NCBI RefSeq assembly: GCF_014650715.1
Contig: NZ_BMVM01000004.1
Coordinates: 186,001-250,000 of the forward strand
Direction of reading: 5' to 3'
Source of the DNA: Streptomyces bluensis
Lineage (GTDB): Bacteria; Actinomycetota; Actinomycetes; Streptomycetales; Streptomycetaceae
Length of the DNA stretch: 64,000 bases
In this document: positions 44,314 to 55,883 of the stretch, piece by piece
Numbering within the stretch: the first letter of the stretch is position 1
Layout: every line of letters begins with the position of its first letter
Notes under the pieces: generated by a model
Told to the model about the DNA's origin: nothing
What the model saw: only the letters and a program-made list of their open reading frames with translations
Databases searched by the model: none
Program-made: the position numbers and the translations under genes

Positions 44314-44853
44314 TCAGTGGTTGTTCTGCGCCAGCCGGAGCAAGTGATCGGCGAGTGCCTGTCCCCCGGTCGGGTCGCGGCTGATCAGCAGCAGCGTGTC
44401 GTCGCCGGCGATCGTGCCGAGGATGTCGTGCAGTTCGGCCTGGTCGATGGCCGAGGCGAGGAACTGGGCGGCACCCGGCGGGGTGCGCAGGACCACGAGG
44501 TTGGCGGAGGCCTCCGCGGAGATCAGCAGCTCCTGCGACAGGCGCCGCATCCGCTCCTCCTTCGCCGACCCGCCCAGCGGTACGCGCGGGGTGCGGAAGC
44601 CGCCCTCGCTCGGCACCGCGTAGATGAGGTCGCCCTCGCTGTTGCGGATCTTCACCGCGTTCAGCTCGTCCAGGTCCCGGGAGAGCGTCGCCTGAGTGAC
44701 ACTCAGCCCGTCGTCGGCGAGGAGCTTCGCCAACTGGCTCTGGGAGCGCACCGGTTGCCGGTTGAGGATGTCCACGATCCGGCGGTGGCGGGCGGTGCGG
44801 GTCTGCGGCACGGCGGGCCCTGCGGCATGCTCGTGGTCCTGCGCCTGACTCAT
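44314..44853 (-). CDS. argR: Arginine repressor ArgR
   Basis: 179 residues: an N-terminal winged helix ([40 protein letters not shown]) and a C-terminal arginine-binding/oligomerisation domain ([37 protein letters not shown]). It binds ARG boxes when arginine is high. It is the last gene of argC-argJ-argB-argD-argR, 7 bp after argD, so it is probably autoregulated through the argC promoter. The ATG at 44853 (MSQAQDHEH) is chosen. Confidence 0.94.
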   Translation of the reverse strand: MSQAQDHEHAAGPAVPQTRTARHRRIVDILNRQPVRSQSQLAKLLADDGLSVTQATLSRDLDELNAVKIRNSEGDLIYAVPSEGGFRTPRVPLGGSAKEERMRRLSQELLISAEASANLVVLRTPPGAAQFLASAIDQAELHDILGTIAGDDTLLLISRDPTGGQALADHLLRLAQNNH

Positions 44854-44860
44854 CGTCGTC

Positions 44861-46078
44861 TCATTCTCCGGATCGTCCGGCCTCAACTGTCGCGTGCGCT
44901 GCGTCGAGGACACCGGGCAGCACCTGGAGGAAGGCGTCCACCTCCGCGTCACCGATCGTCAGCGGCGGCATGAGCCGTACGACATCGGGGGCGGGCGCAT
45001 TCACCAGGAGACCGGCGTCCTGAGCCGCCTGCTGCGCCTGGGGCGCGAGCGGCTCCGTGAGCACGATACCCAGCAGAAGGCCCGCGCCACGGACATGGTC
45101 GATCAACGGGTGCCCGAGCGACTCGATCCCACCGCGCAGCTTCTCGCTCACGGACTTCACGTTCTCCAGCAGACCCTCGGCCTGGATGGTCTCCAGGACG
45201 GCGAGTCCGGCGGCGCAGACGACGGGGTTCCCGCCGAACGTGGTCCCGTGCTGGCCGGGCCGCAGCAGCTCGGCGGCCCGCCCGAAGGCGACGGTCGCGC
45301 CCAGCGGCAGCCCGCCGCCGAGGCCCTTGGCGAGGGTGACGACATCGGGCAGGACGCCCTCGTGGGCCTGGTACGCGAACCAGTTGCCGGTACGGCCGAC
45401 GCCGGTCTGCACCTCGTCGAGGACGAGCAGCGACCCGGTGGCCGCGGTGATCGCGCGGGCGGCCTTGAGGTAGCCCACCGGCGGTACGACCACACCGTTC
45501 TCGCCCTGGACGGGCTCGATGATCACGAGGGCCGTCTCCTCCGTGACCGCGGCGGCCAGGGCCTGCGCGTCGCCGTACGGGACGTGGGTGACGTCACCGG
45601 GCAGCGGCAGGAACGGCTCCTGCTTGCCGGGCTGGCCGGTGAGCGCGAGGGCGCCCATGGTGCGGCCGTGGAACCCGCCCTGGGTGGCGACCATGTGGGT
45701 GCGCCCGGTCAGCCGGCCGATCTTGAAGGCGCCCTCGTTGGCCTCGGCGCCCGAGTTGCAGAAGTAGACCCTGCCGTCGCGGCCGAAGAGCTGGAGCAGC
45801 CGCTCGGCGAGCGCGACGGGAGGTTCGGCGACGAACAGATTGGAGACATGGCCGAGGGAGGCGATCTGCCTGCTCACGGCCTCGACGATCGCGGGGTGGG
45901 CGTGGCCGAGCGCGTTGACCGCGATACCGCCGACGAAGTCGAGGTACTCCTTGCCGTCGGCGTCCCACAGCCTGGTGCCCTCACCGCGGACGAGGGGGAG
46001 CCTCGGGGTGCCGTAGTTGTTCATGAGCGCGCCCTGCCACCGCTGGGTGAGCTCTGCATTGGTCGCGGTGCCGCTCAT
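44861..46078 (-). CDS. argD: Acetylornithine aminotransferase
   Basis: A 405-residue class-III PLP aminotransferase: [61 protein letters not shown] and the PLP-Lys segment [14 protein letters not shown]. It converts N-acetylglutamate semialdehyde to N-acetylornithine with glutamate as donor. Its ATG overlaps the argB stop as ATGA, so expression is coupled. Confidence 0.94.
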   Translation of the reverse strand: MSGTATNAELTQRWQGALMNNYGTPRLPLVRGEGTRLWDADGKEYLDFVGGIAVNALGHAHPAIVEAVSRQIASLGHVSNLFVAEPPVALAERLLQLFGRDGRVYFCNSGAEANEGAFKIGRLTGRTHMVATQGGFHGRTMGALALTGQPGKQEPFLPLPGDVTHVPYGDAQALAAAVTEETALVIIEPVQGENGVVVPPVGYLKAARAITAATGSLLVLDEVQTGVGRTGNWFAYQAHEGVLPDVVTLAKGLGGGLPLGATVAFGRAAELLRPGQHGTTFGGNPVVCAAGLAVLETIQAEGLLENVKSVSEKLRGGIESLGHPLIDHVRGAGLLLGIVLTEPLAPQAQQAAQDAGLLVNAPAPDVVRLMPPLTIGDAEVDAFLQVLPGVLDAAHATVEAGRSGE

Positions 46079-46979
46079 CCGGCATCCCCCTCTTCCGCAT
46101 CGGGCACGACCATCGTGCCGATGCCCTCGTCGGTGAAGATCTCCAGCAGGATCGCGTGCTGGACCCGGCCGTCGATGACGCGGGCGTTCCGCACGCCGCC
46201 CCGCACGGCGTACAGGCAGCCCTCCATTTTCGGCACCATGCCGGACGACAAGTCCGGCAGGAGTTTCTCCAGTTGGCCGGCGGTGAGGCGGCTGATCACC
46301 TCGTCGCTGTTCGGCCAGTCCTCGTAGAGGCCCTCGACGTCCGTGAGGACGATGAGGGTTTCGGCGCCCAGTGCCGCGGCGAGCGCGGCGGCCGCCGTGT
46401 CGGCGTTGACGTTGTAGACGTGCCCGTCGTCCTGGCTGCGGGCGATCGACGAGACGACCGGGATCCGGCCGTCGGCGAGCAGCGCCTCGATCGCGCCGGT
46501 GTCGATCTCGGTGATCTCGCCCACCCGCCCGATGTCGACGAGTTCGCCGTCGATCTCGGGCCGGTGCCTGGTCGCGGTGATGGTGTGGGCGTCCTCGCCG
46601 GTGAGGCCGACGGCGAGCGGCCCGTGCTGGTTGAGCAGCCCGACGAGCTCGCGCTGCACCTGCCCGGCGAGCACCATGCGGACGACGTCCATGGCGTCCT
46701 CGGTGGTGACGCGCAGGCCCGCCTTGAACTCGCTGACGATGCCGTGCTTGTCGAGGGCGGCGCTGATCTGCGGGCCGCCGCCGTGCACGACGACGGGCTT
46801 GAGGCCGGCGTGGTGCAGGAACACGACGTCCTGGGCGAACGCGGCCTTCAGCTCCTCGTCGATCATGGCGTTGCCGCCGAACTTGATGACGACCGTCTTG
46901 CCGTTGTGCCGGACCAGCCAGGGCAGCGCCTCGATGAGGATCTGGGCCTTGGGGAGGGCGGTGTGTTTACGCGTAGTGC

Positions 46980-46983
<4 letters not shown>
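46075..46983 (-). CDS. argB: Acetylglutamate kinase
   Basis: A 302-residue amino-acid kinase: [69 protein letters not shown]. It phosphorylates N-acetylglutamate, typically the arginine-inhibited step. The N-terminal helix ([19 protein letters not shown]) fits the arginine-sensitive hexameric type. Its ATG overlaps the argJ stop, and its own stop overlaps the argD start (both ATGA). Confidence 0.95.
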
Positions 46984-49213
<2,230 letters not shown>

Positions 49214-49297
49214 GTTTCGGCCGCCGACAGCCCCTGCACAACGCCGCGTGATGCCCCTCACGGAGGGACACCGGCACCGGCCGTGAGCGCCGCCGAG

Positions 49298-49717
49298 TCA
49301 CCCGGCGGCGAGCGCGACCTCGGTCGACTTGATCAGCGCGGTGACGGCGGAGCCGTCCACGAGGCCCAGCTCCGTGACCGCGTCCGCGGTGATGGCGGCG
49401 GTGAGTTCGCCGCCCTCGATGGTGACCTTGACGGTGGCCATGGCGCCGCCGGTGGCGACGCCGGTGACCGTGCCGGGCAGCCGGTTACGGATGGACAGGC
49501 CGTTCACCATGCCGGTGGCCAGGGAGACCTCGGTGGACTTGACCAGCGCTCGGACGGCGGAACCTTCCGCCAGGCCGAGCTCCGCGACCGCTTCACGGGT
49601 GATCGCCGCGGTGATCTCCTGGCCGCCGCCGAGACGGATCCTGACGGTCGCCATGGCTTCGCCGGGCGTGACGGCGGTGACCGTGCCGGGCAGTTGGTTG
49701 CGCATGGACAGGCTCAT
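49298..49717 (-). CDS. Molbindin-like protein (two tandem Mop/TOBE domains)
   Basis: 139 residues made of two ~68-residue Mop domains: SMRNQLPGTVTAVTPGEAMA ... VRALVKSTEVSLA, then SIRNRLPGTVTGVATGGAMA ... TALIKSTEVALA. This is the ModG-type molybdate/tungstate-storage arrangement that oligomerises to bind oxyanions. It is cytoplasmic, in the molybdate-transport locus downstream of modABC on the same strand. The ATG at 49717 is chosen. Confidence 0.9.
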   Translation of the reverse strand: MSLSMRNQLPGTVTAVTPGEAMATVRIRLGGGQEITAAITREAVAELGLAEGSAVRALVKSTEVSLATGMVNGLSIRNRLPGTVTGVATGGAMATVKVTIEGGELTAAITADAVTELGLVDGSAVTALIKSTEVALAAG

Positions 49718-49876
49718 GGGCGGCGCCTCGCAGAGGATGGACGGACTGGTGAGGTGGTGTCCTTGTGGTGCGCCTCACCGTAGTCCGGCGGGGCGCTGCT
49801 GGTGCGGGACCCGTCGCTCGTGCCAGGCGAATGGCACACAGTCCCTGGGCGGGCGCGACGTACGACGTATGCCGTG

Positions 49877-51025
49877 TCAGGCGGGGTACGCGTGCGTCTG
49901 CGCCGCCTTGACGGTCGCCCAGACCGGTGCGCCCGGGTGGAGGCCGAGTTCGGCCGCGGCGAGCGTGGTGAGGTCGGCGGCGAGGCGGAGCTCACCGGTG
50001 AGGTCGACGCGGATCTGGTCGCCGTGGGTCTCCAGGCCGGCCACCTCACCACGCCAGAGGTTGCGGGCACTGGAGCCGGTGGGCCTCTCCCGGTACAGGG
50101 TCACCGCGCCCGGCGGGAACGCCACGAAGGCCGGGCCGGAGAGGTCCTCCGTGGTCGTGATCGCGGGTCCGGCGTCCAGGCGCACCGTGTGGCCCTCGGC
50201 GTGCCCCTGGTAGAGGTTCAGGCCCACCAGGTGGGCGATGTAGTCCGTACGCGGATGGCGCGCGACGTCGCCCGGGGTGCCCTCCTGCACCACGCGGCCC
50301 TCCTCGATGACGACGAGCCGGTCGGCCAGCACCATGGCGTCCAGCGGGTCGTGCGTGACGAGTACCGCGACGGCCTCGAAAGCGGCGAGATGGCGCCGTA
50401 GCCCGGCACGGACCTCCAGCCGGGTACGGGCGTCGAGGGCGGCGAGGGGCTCGTCGAGCAGCAGCAGCCGGGGGCGGGTGGCCAGGGCGCGGGCGAGGGC
50501 GACGCGCTGGGCCTGGCCGCCGGAGAGCCGACGGGGCCTGGCGCCGGCGTGGTCGGCGAGGCCCATGCGCTCCAGCCACACGGCGGCCCGGGCGCGGGCT
50601 TCCGCCTTGGTCGCGCCCTGGCAGCGCGGTCCGAAGGCCACGTTGTCCAGGGCGGTCAGATGCGGGAAGAGCAGGTAGTCCTGGAAGACGACGCCGACCG
50701 GGCGGGACTCCGGCGGAGTGCCGTCCCACTCGGCGCCGTCCAGGAACAGATGGCCGCTGGTGAGCGGGGTGAGACCGGCGAGTGCGCGCAGGGCGGTGGT
50801 CTTGCCGGCGCCGTTCGGGCCGAGCAGCGCGACCACGTCACCGGGCGCGGCGGTCAGCGCCACGTCGAGGCGGAAGTCACCGCGGTCGACGACGAGACGG
50901 GCGTCCAGCCCCTCGGCCTCCGGGCCGGGGGCGGCCGCGGCCTTGGGGGTGGCTGTGGCCTCGGATGCCGCTGTGGCATCGGGTGCGGCTGCGGCCTCCC
51001 CTGCGGTCTTCTCGGTGTCGGTCAT
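49877..51025 (-). CDS. modC: Molybdate ABC transporter ATP-binding protein
   Basis: 382 residues: an Ala/Pro/Glu-rich N-terminal extension (~1-40), ATPase with Walker A LLGPNGAGKTT, signature LSGGQAQRVALARAL, Walker B LLLLDEPLAALD and switch VLVTHD. The C-terminal ~110 residues form a TOBE domain (SSARNLWRGEVAGLETHGDQ ... WATVKAAQTHAY), which can sense molybdate. The ATG overlaps the modB stop as ATGA. Confidence 0.93.
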   Translation of the reverse strand: MTDTEKTAGEAAAAPDATAASEATATPKAAAAPGPEAEGLDARLVVDRGDFRLDVALTAAPGDVVALLGPNGAGKTTALRALAGLTPLTSGHLFLDGAEWDGTPPESRPVGVVFQDYLLFPHLTALDNVAFGPRCQGATKAEARARAAVWLERMGLADHAGARPRRLSGGQAQRVALARALATRPRLLLLDEPLAALDARTRLEVRAGLRRHLAAFEAVAVLVTHDPLDAMVLADRLVVIEEGRVVQEGTPGDVARHPRTDYIAHLVGLNLYQGHAEGHTVRLDAGPAITTTEDLSGPAFVAFPPGAVTLYRERPTGSSARNLWRGEVAGLETHGDQIRVDLTGELRLAADLTTLAAAELGLHPGAPVWATVKAAQTHAYPA

Positions 51026-51930
51026 GTGGCGGTCATCCATCGGTCGCGCAGCCCCGCCAGGACCGCGACGGACACGGCGAGCAGCACCAGGCTGAGAGCG
51101 ATCGCGGCGGCCGGGTCGCTCTGCAGGGCCAGGTACACGGCCAGCGGCATCGTCTGCGTACGGCCGGGGAAGTTGCCCGCGAAGGTGATCGTCGCGCCGA
51201 ACTCGCCCAGCGCACGGGCCCAGGCGAGCACCGCGCCGGCGGCGATCCCGGGCGCGATCAGCGGCAGGGTCACCCGGCGAAACGCGGTGAAGCGGGAGGC
51301 GCCCAGCGTGGTGGCGGCCTCCTCGTAGCGCGGATCGGCGGCCCGCAGCGTCCCCTCGACGCTGATGACGAGGAACGGCATCGCCACGAACGCCTCCGCG
51401 ACCACGACACCCGTGGTGGTGAACGGCAGGGTGATCCCGAACCAGGAGTCGAGCCACCGCCCGACGACGCCGTTGCGGCCGAGCGCCATCAGCAGGGCCA
51501 CACCGCCCACGACCGGCGGCAGCACCAGGGGAAGAGTGACCAGGGCCCGTACGAGACCGCGTCCGGGAAAGTCGACGCGGGCCAGCAGCCAGGCCAAGGG
51601 CACACCGATCACCAGGCTCACCGCGGTGGCCGCCGTCGCGCAGACCAGCGACAGTCGCAGGGCCTGCCACACCTCGGTACTCGCCAGTTGCTCCGGAAGG
51701 CTCGACCACGGGGTCCGCACGAGGAGGGCGATCAGCGGCAGCACCAGGAAGGCGAGGCCGATCAGGGCGGGCACCAGCAACGGTACGGGTACGGGGGCGC
51801 GACGGCCCCGCGCCCCCGCCCGGACTCCTCCACCGGGCCCGGTTCTCCCACCGGCCCGGACGCGTCCCCGCCGCGGCCCGCCCTTCGGGGTTCCGGCCGC
51901 GGGGCCGGACTTCCCGGTCGATGAGGTCAC
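51022..51930 (-). CDS. modB: Molybdate ABC transporter permease
   Basis: A 302-residue inner-membrane permease: a basic Gly/Arg-rich cytoplasmic head (~1-45), then about five helices and the coupling-helix motif EEAATTLGASRFTAFRRVTL. With ModC and ModA it imports molybdate. The GTG start overlaps the modA stop as GTGA. Confidence 0.92.
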   Translation of the reverse strand: MTSSTGKSGPAAGTPKGGPRRGRVRAGGRTGPGGGVRAGARGRRAPVPVPLLVPALIGLAFLVLPLIALLVRTPWSSLPEQLASTEVWQALRLSLVCATAATAVSLVIGVPLAWLLARVDFPGRGLVRALVTLPLVLPPVVGGVALLMALGRNGVVGRWLDSWFGITLPFTTTGVVVAEAFVAMPFLVISVEGTLRAADPRYEEAATTLGASRFTAFRRVTLPLIAPGIAAGAVLAWARALGEFGATITFAGNFPGRTQTMPLAVYLALQSDPAAAIALSLVLLAVSVAVLAGLRDRWMTAT

Positions 51931-52769
51931 GGCTTGAGGAACCCGGCCTCGGTCAGGACCTTCTGACCCGCGGCCGACGAGACCAGCTCGATGAACGCCT
52001 TCGCCGCTGCCGCGTTGGGGGCGTCCTTGAGCAGGGCGATCGGGTAGTCGTTGATGGCGTCGGCCGACTCGGGGAACTCCACGCCCTCCACCTTGTCACC
52101 CGCCGCCCTCACATCGGTCTTGTAGACGACCGCGGCGTCTGCCTCCTTCAGCTCCACCTTGGTCAGGGCGCTCTTGACGTCCTGCTCGTAGGACACCGGA
52201 GTGAGCTTGAGGCCGCTCGCGTCCAGGGCCTTCCGCACGGCCGCTCCGCACGGCACCTCCTGGTCGCACAGGACGACCTTCAGTCCGGACCTGGTGAGGT
52301 CCTTCAGGGACGAGATCCTGTCGGGATTGCCCGGCAGGGTGGCGATCTCCAGCTGGTTGCGGACGAAGGTGGCGGGGGTGCCGGACGCGTCCCCGGCGTC
52401 GGTGACGATCTTCATCGTCTTGGGGCTGGCGGCGGCGAACACATCCGCGGGGGCGCCGCCGGTGATGCCGGCGGCGAGGCTGTCGCTGCCACCGAAGTTG
52501 AAGGTGACCTTGGTGCCGGGGTGGTCCTTCTCGAACTCCTTGCCCAAGGTGGTGAAGCTCTCCTTGAGCGAGGCGGCGGCGAAGACGGTGACCGTGCCGG
52601 ACAGTTTCGACGAGGAGGATGCCGAGGAGTCCGAGCCCGCTTTCCCGGAGCCGGAGCCCGCGTCGGAGCCCGAGTCGGAGGAGGAGCAGGCGCTCAGGGC
52701 CAGCAGCGCGGCGGCGCCCGCGCCGGCCACCTGCGGCATCCGGCGGGTACGGCGCGGGGAACGGGTCAT
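51927..52769 (-). CDS. modA: Molybdate-binding lipoprotein
   Basis: 280 residues: a signal peptide with lipobox LSAC (Cys28), a Ser/Gly/Asp linker, then the ModA fold: LSGTVTVFAAASLKESFTTL, FGGSDSLAAGITGGAPADVF, PVSYEQDVKSALTKVELKEAD. The Ser/Tyr set binding the oxyanion is present. First gene of modABC; promoter at 52860-52887. The ATG at 52769 is in a GTGATG context; GGGAG is ~10 nt upstream. Confidence 0.93.
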   Translation of the reverse strand: MTRSPRRTRRMPQVAGAGAAALLALSACSSSDSGSDAGSGSGKAGSDSSASSSSKLSGTVTVFAAASLKESFTTLGKEFEKDHPGTKVTFNFGGSDSLAAGITGGAPADVFAAASPKTMKIVTDAGDASGTPATFVRNQLEIATLPGNPDRISSLKDLTRSGLKVVLCDQEVPCGAAVRKALDASGLKLTPVSYEQDVKSALTKVELKEADAAVVYKTDVRAAGDKVEGVEFPESADAINDYPIALLKDAPNAAAAKAFIELVSSAAGQKVLTEAGFLKP

Positions 52770-52859
52770 CACGGATCTACTCCCTCTGCTCACGGTCTCT
52801 CGACGACCACGTCGGTCGACTTGATCACTGCGAGGACCCGGGCTCATACACGTACGCCG

Positions 52860-52907
52860 ATCATACTGGCGCACATGCGAGGTGTAAGTCTCCTGTCGCA
52901 TCGCATG
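52860..52907 (-). promoter_or_regulatory. modABC promoter with inverted repeat
   Basis: On the minus strand: TTACAC (52887-52882), 16-bp spacer, TATGAT (52865-52860). The inverted repeat CATGCGA (52874-52880) / TCGCATG (52901-52907) has one arm inside the spacer, suggesting an operator. The HTH-TOBE regulator at 53512-53913 is the obvious candidate. Confidence 0.5.
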
Positions 52908-52992
52908 AGCCGGATCGATGGGGAACCGGGGTGGGCATGTGCGTTTGCACGGGAGCGCTGCCCGGGTACCGTGACCCGGGAGGTGGTGACCC

Positions 52993-53469
52993 GTGAGCCA
53001 GTCCCTGACCCAGCCGGTCGCCGATCCGGTGGCGGAGCTCGCCCTGACCGGGGACCTCGCGCGCCCGTCCCGGCTGACCGTGTCCGACCTGCTCGCCTGG
53101 CCCCAGCACCAGGAGCGGGTCAGCTTCGAGTGCGCGACCAGCGGGATCCAGCACCACCGCTTCACCGGACCGCTCCTGCACGACGTCCTGTCCGACGCCG
53201 GCCCGGATTTCGACCCGGCCCGGCGCAAGGACCGCCTGCGCTTCCTGATCGCCGTGACGGGCACGGACGGCCATCACGCCCTGCTGTCCTGGGCCGAGAT
53301 CGACCCGGACTTCGGCCGCGCGCCCGTCCTGCTGGCGGTCACCATCGACGACACCCCGCTCCACCGCGCCGGACCCCAGCTCGTCCTGCCCCAGGACCGC
53401 TGTGGCGCCCGGCACATCAGCGGCATCACCGCGATACGCGTGGACGGCGGTTACCCGGCGCGGATGTGA
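52993..53469 (+). CDS. Sulfite-oxidase-type molybdopterin-binding domain protein
   Basis: 158 residues: a single Mo-cofactor domain of the sulfite oxidase family. It shows SRLTVSDLLAWPQHQERVSF, the Cys ligand in FECATSG, LHDVLSDAGPDF, and a Cys/basic end PQDRCGARHISGITAI. Full enzymes carry additional domains, so this is a minimal version; partner and reaction are unknown. The GTG start follows GGGAGGTGG. It is divergent from modABC and shares its operator region, linking it to molybdate supply. Confidence 0.85.
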   Translation: MSQSLTQPVADPVAELALTGDLARPSRLTVSDLLAWPQHQERVSFECATSGIQHHRFTGPLLHDVLSDAGPDFDPARRKDRLRFLIAVTGTDGHHALLSWAEIDPDFGRAPVLLAVTIDDTPLHRAGPQLVLPQDRCGARHISGITAIRVDGGYPARM

Positions 53470-53511
53470 TCAGGGCGAGGGGTACGCCAGAGCGGCCCCC
53501 GCCTCCGCCGC

Positions 53512-53913
53512 TCAGGCGCGATCGATGTGCACGTTCGTCGACTTCACACGGGCGGTGGCCTCCATGCCGACCTCCAGGCCCAGTTCCTCCACGGCTTCCC
53601 GGGTCAGCAGCGAGACCAGCCGGTGCGGACCCGCCTGGATCTCCACCTGGGCCGCGACGTCACCGAGTTTCACGGCGGTGACGATTCCGGGGAAGGCGTT
53701 GCGGGCCGAGGTGTACGAGACGTCTTCGTCGCCGGCGCCGGCCAGTTCCACGGAGAACGCGGCCAGGTCCTTCCCGTCGATGAGCCGTCGCCCGGTCTCG
53801 TCACGACGGGTCGCCACCCGCCCCGCGTCCGCCCACCGCCGCGCCGTGTCGGGGCTCACCCCGAGCAGCCGCGCCGCCTGGCCGATCGTGTAGGACTGCA
53901 TGCGCGCCAGCAT
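53512..53913 (-). CDS. HTH-TOBE regulator (helix-turn-helix plus Mop domain)
   Basis: 133 residues: an N-terminal MerR/excisionase-like helix-turn-helix (YTIGQAARLLGVSPDTARRW, RRLIDGKDLAAF), then one Mop domain (SARNAFPGIVTAVKLGDVAA ... TARVKSTNVHID). This fusion is expected to bind DNA in response to molybdate. Start: ATG 53913 has GGACGG upstream; ATG 53901 gives a more typical N-terminus. It lies beside the mod locus, on the modABC strand. Confidence 0.88.
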   Translation of the reverse strand: MLARMQSYTIGQAARLLGVSPDTARRWADAGRVATRRDETGRRLIDGKDLAAFSVELAGAGDEDVSYTSARNAFPGIVTAVKLGDVAAQVEIQAGPHRLVSLLTREAVEELGLEVGMEATARVKSTNVHIDRA

Positions 53914-53933
53914 AGGCTGACCGTCCTGGCCCC

Positions 53934-54527
53934 TCATTCGGGCCGGCGTTTGCGCGCCGCGTACGCCCGCGCCGCCCGTACCCGGTTCCCGCACTTCGTG
54001 GTGCACCAGCGGCGGGCCGCGTGGGAGCGCAGGAACCAGCGGTCACAGCGCTGTGCGGTGCACTCCGTCAACTGGTCGGCCTCGGCGCCGGTGAGCAGGT
54101 CCGTGGCGTCCTCGGCGAGGTGGAAGAGCGCGGCGCCGGCCGGGTTGCCGGTGTCGGGCTCGTCGGCGCGGTGCGGGCCGTCGGCCGTCCAGGCGAGCCG
54201 GGGCGTCGAAGGGGCCGCCGCGAGCGTGGAGTTGAGGGTGGCGAGGGGTTCCGCCGGGGGCACGGCACGGCTCGCCCGCGTCTCGAACAGCGAGCGCAGC
54301 GACTCGCGCAGCGCCAGCAGTCGCCCGAACTGCCGGCCGTTCAGCGCCGCCCGGTCCGGCAGCAGCGCGTGCCGTACGAGCCAGAGGTGCGCGGCCTCGG
54401 CGCCGTCGAGCAGGTCGACCGGTCCGTGGCTCAGCGTAAAGCGCGTGTTGACCAGGGCCAACGACACATAGCGCTCCTCGCCGGGGACCTGGAGCTGGTG
54501 CAGGTAGTGGGGGGCTTCGTGATCCAC
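53934..54527 (-). CDS. CGNR zinc-finger (ABATE-type) putative regulator, second
   Basis: A 197-residue relative of the gene at 1140-1700: ABATE-type N-terminal domain (LALVNTRFTLSHGPVDLLDG) and a zinc finger CTAQRCDRWFLRS ... CTTKCGNRVRAARAYAARKR. Probable DNA-binding regulator with unknown targets. The start is GTG at 54527. It lies divergent from the SufS-like gene and may control it. Confidence 0.85.
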   Translation of the reverse strand: MDHEAPHYLHQLQVPGEERYVSLALVNTRFTLSHGPVDLLDGAEAAHLWLVRHALLPDRAALNGRQFGRLLALRESLRSLFETRASRAVPPAEPLATLNSTLAAAPSTPRLAWTADGPHRADEPDTGNPAGAALFHLAEDATDLLTGAEADQLTECTAQRCDRWFLRSHAARRWCTTKCGNRVRAARAYAARKRRPE

Positions 54528-54625
54528 GCCGTCATGCTAGCGAGCCGGGATCCTCACGCCAATGCTTGCGATTCCCCGTGAGGCACTCTAGCGTCCCTCA
54601 CGGAGAATCGACTGTGATGACGTGA

Positions 54626-55870
<1,245 letters not shown>

Positions 55871-55883
55871 GCCGCCCCGGGCC

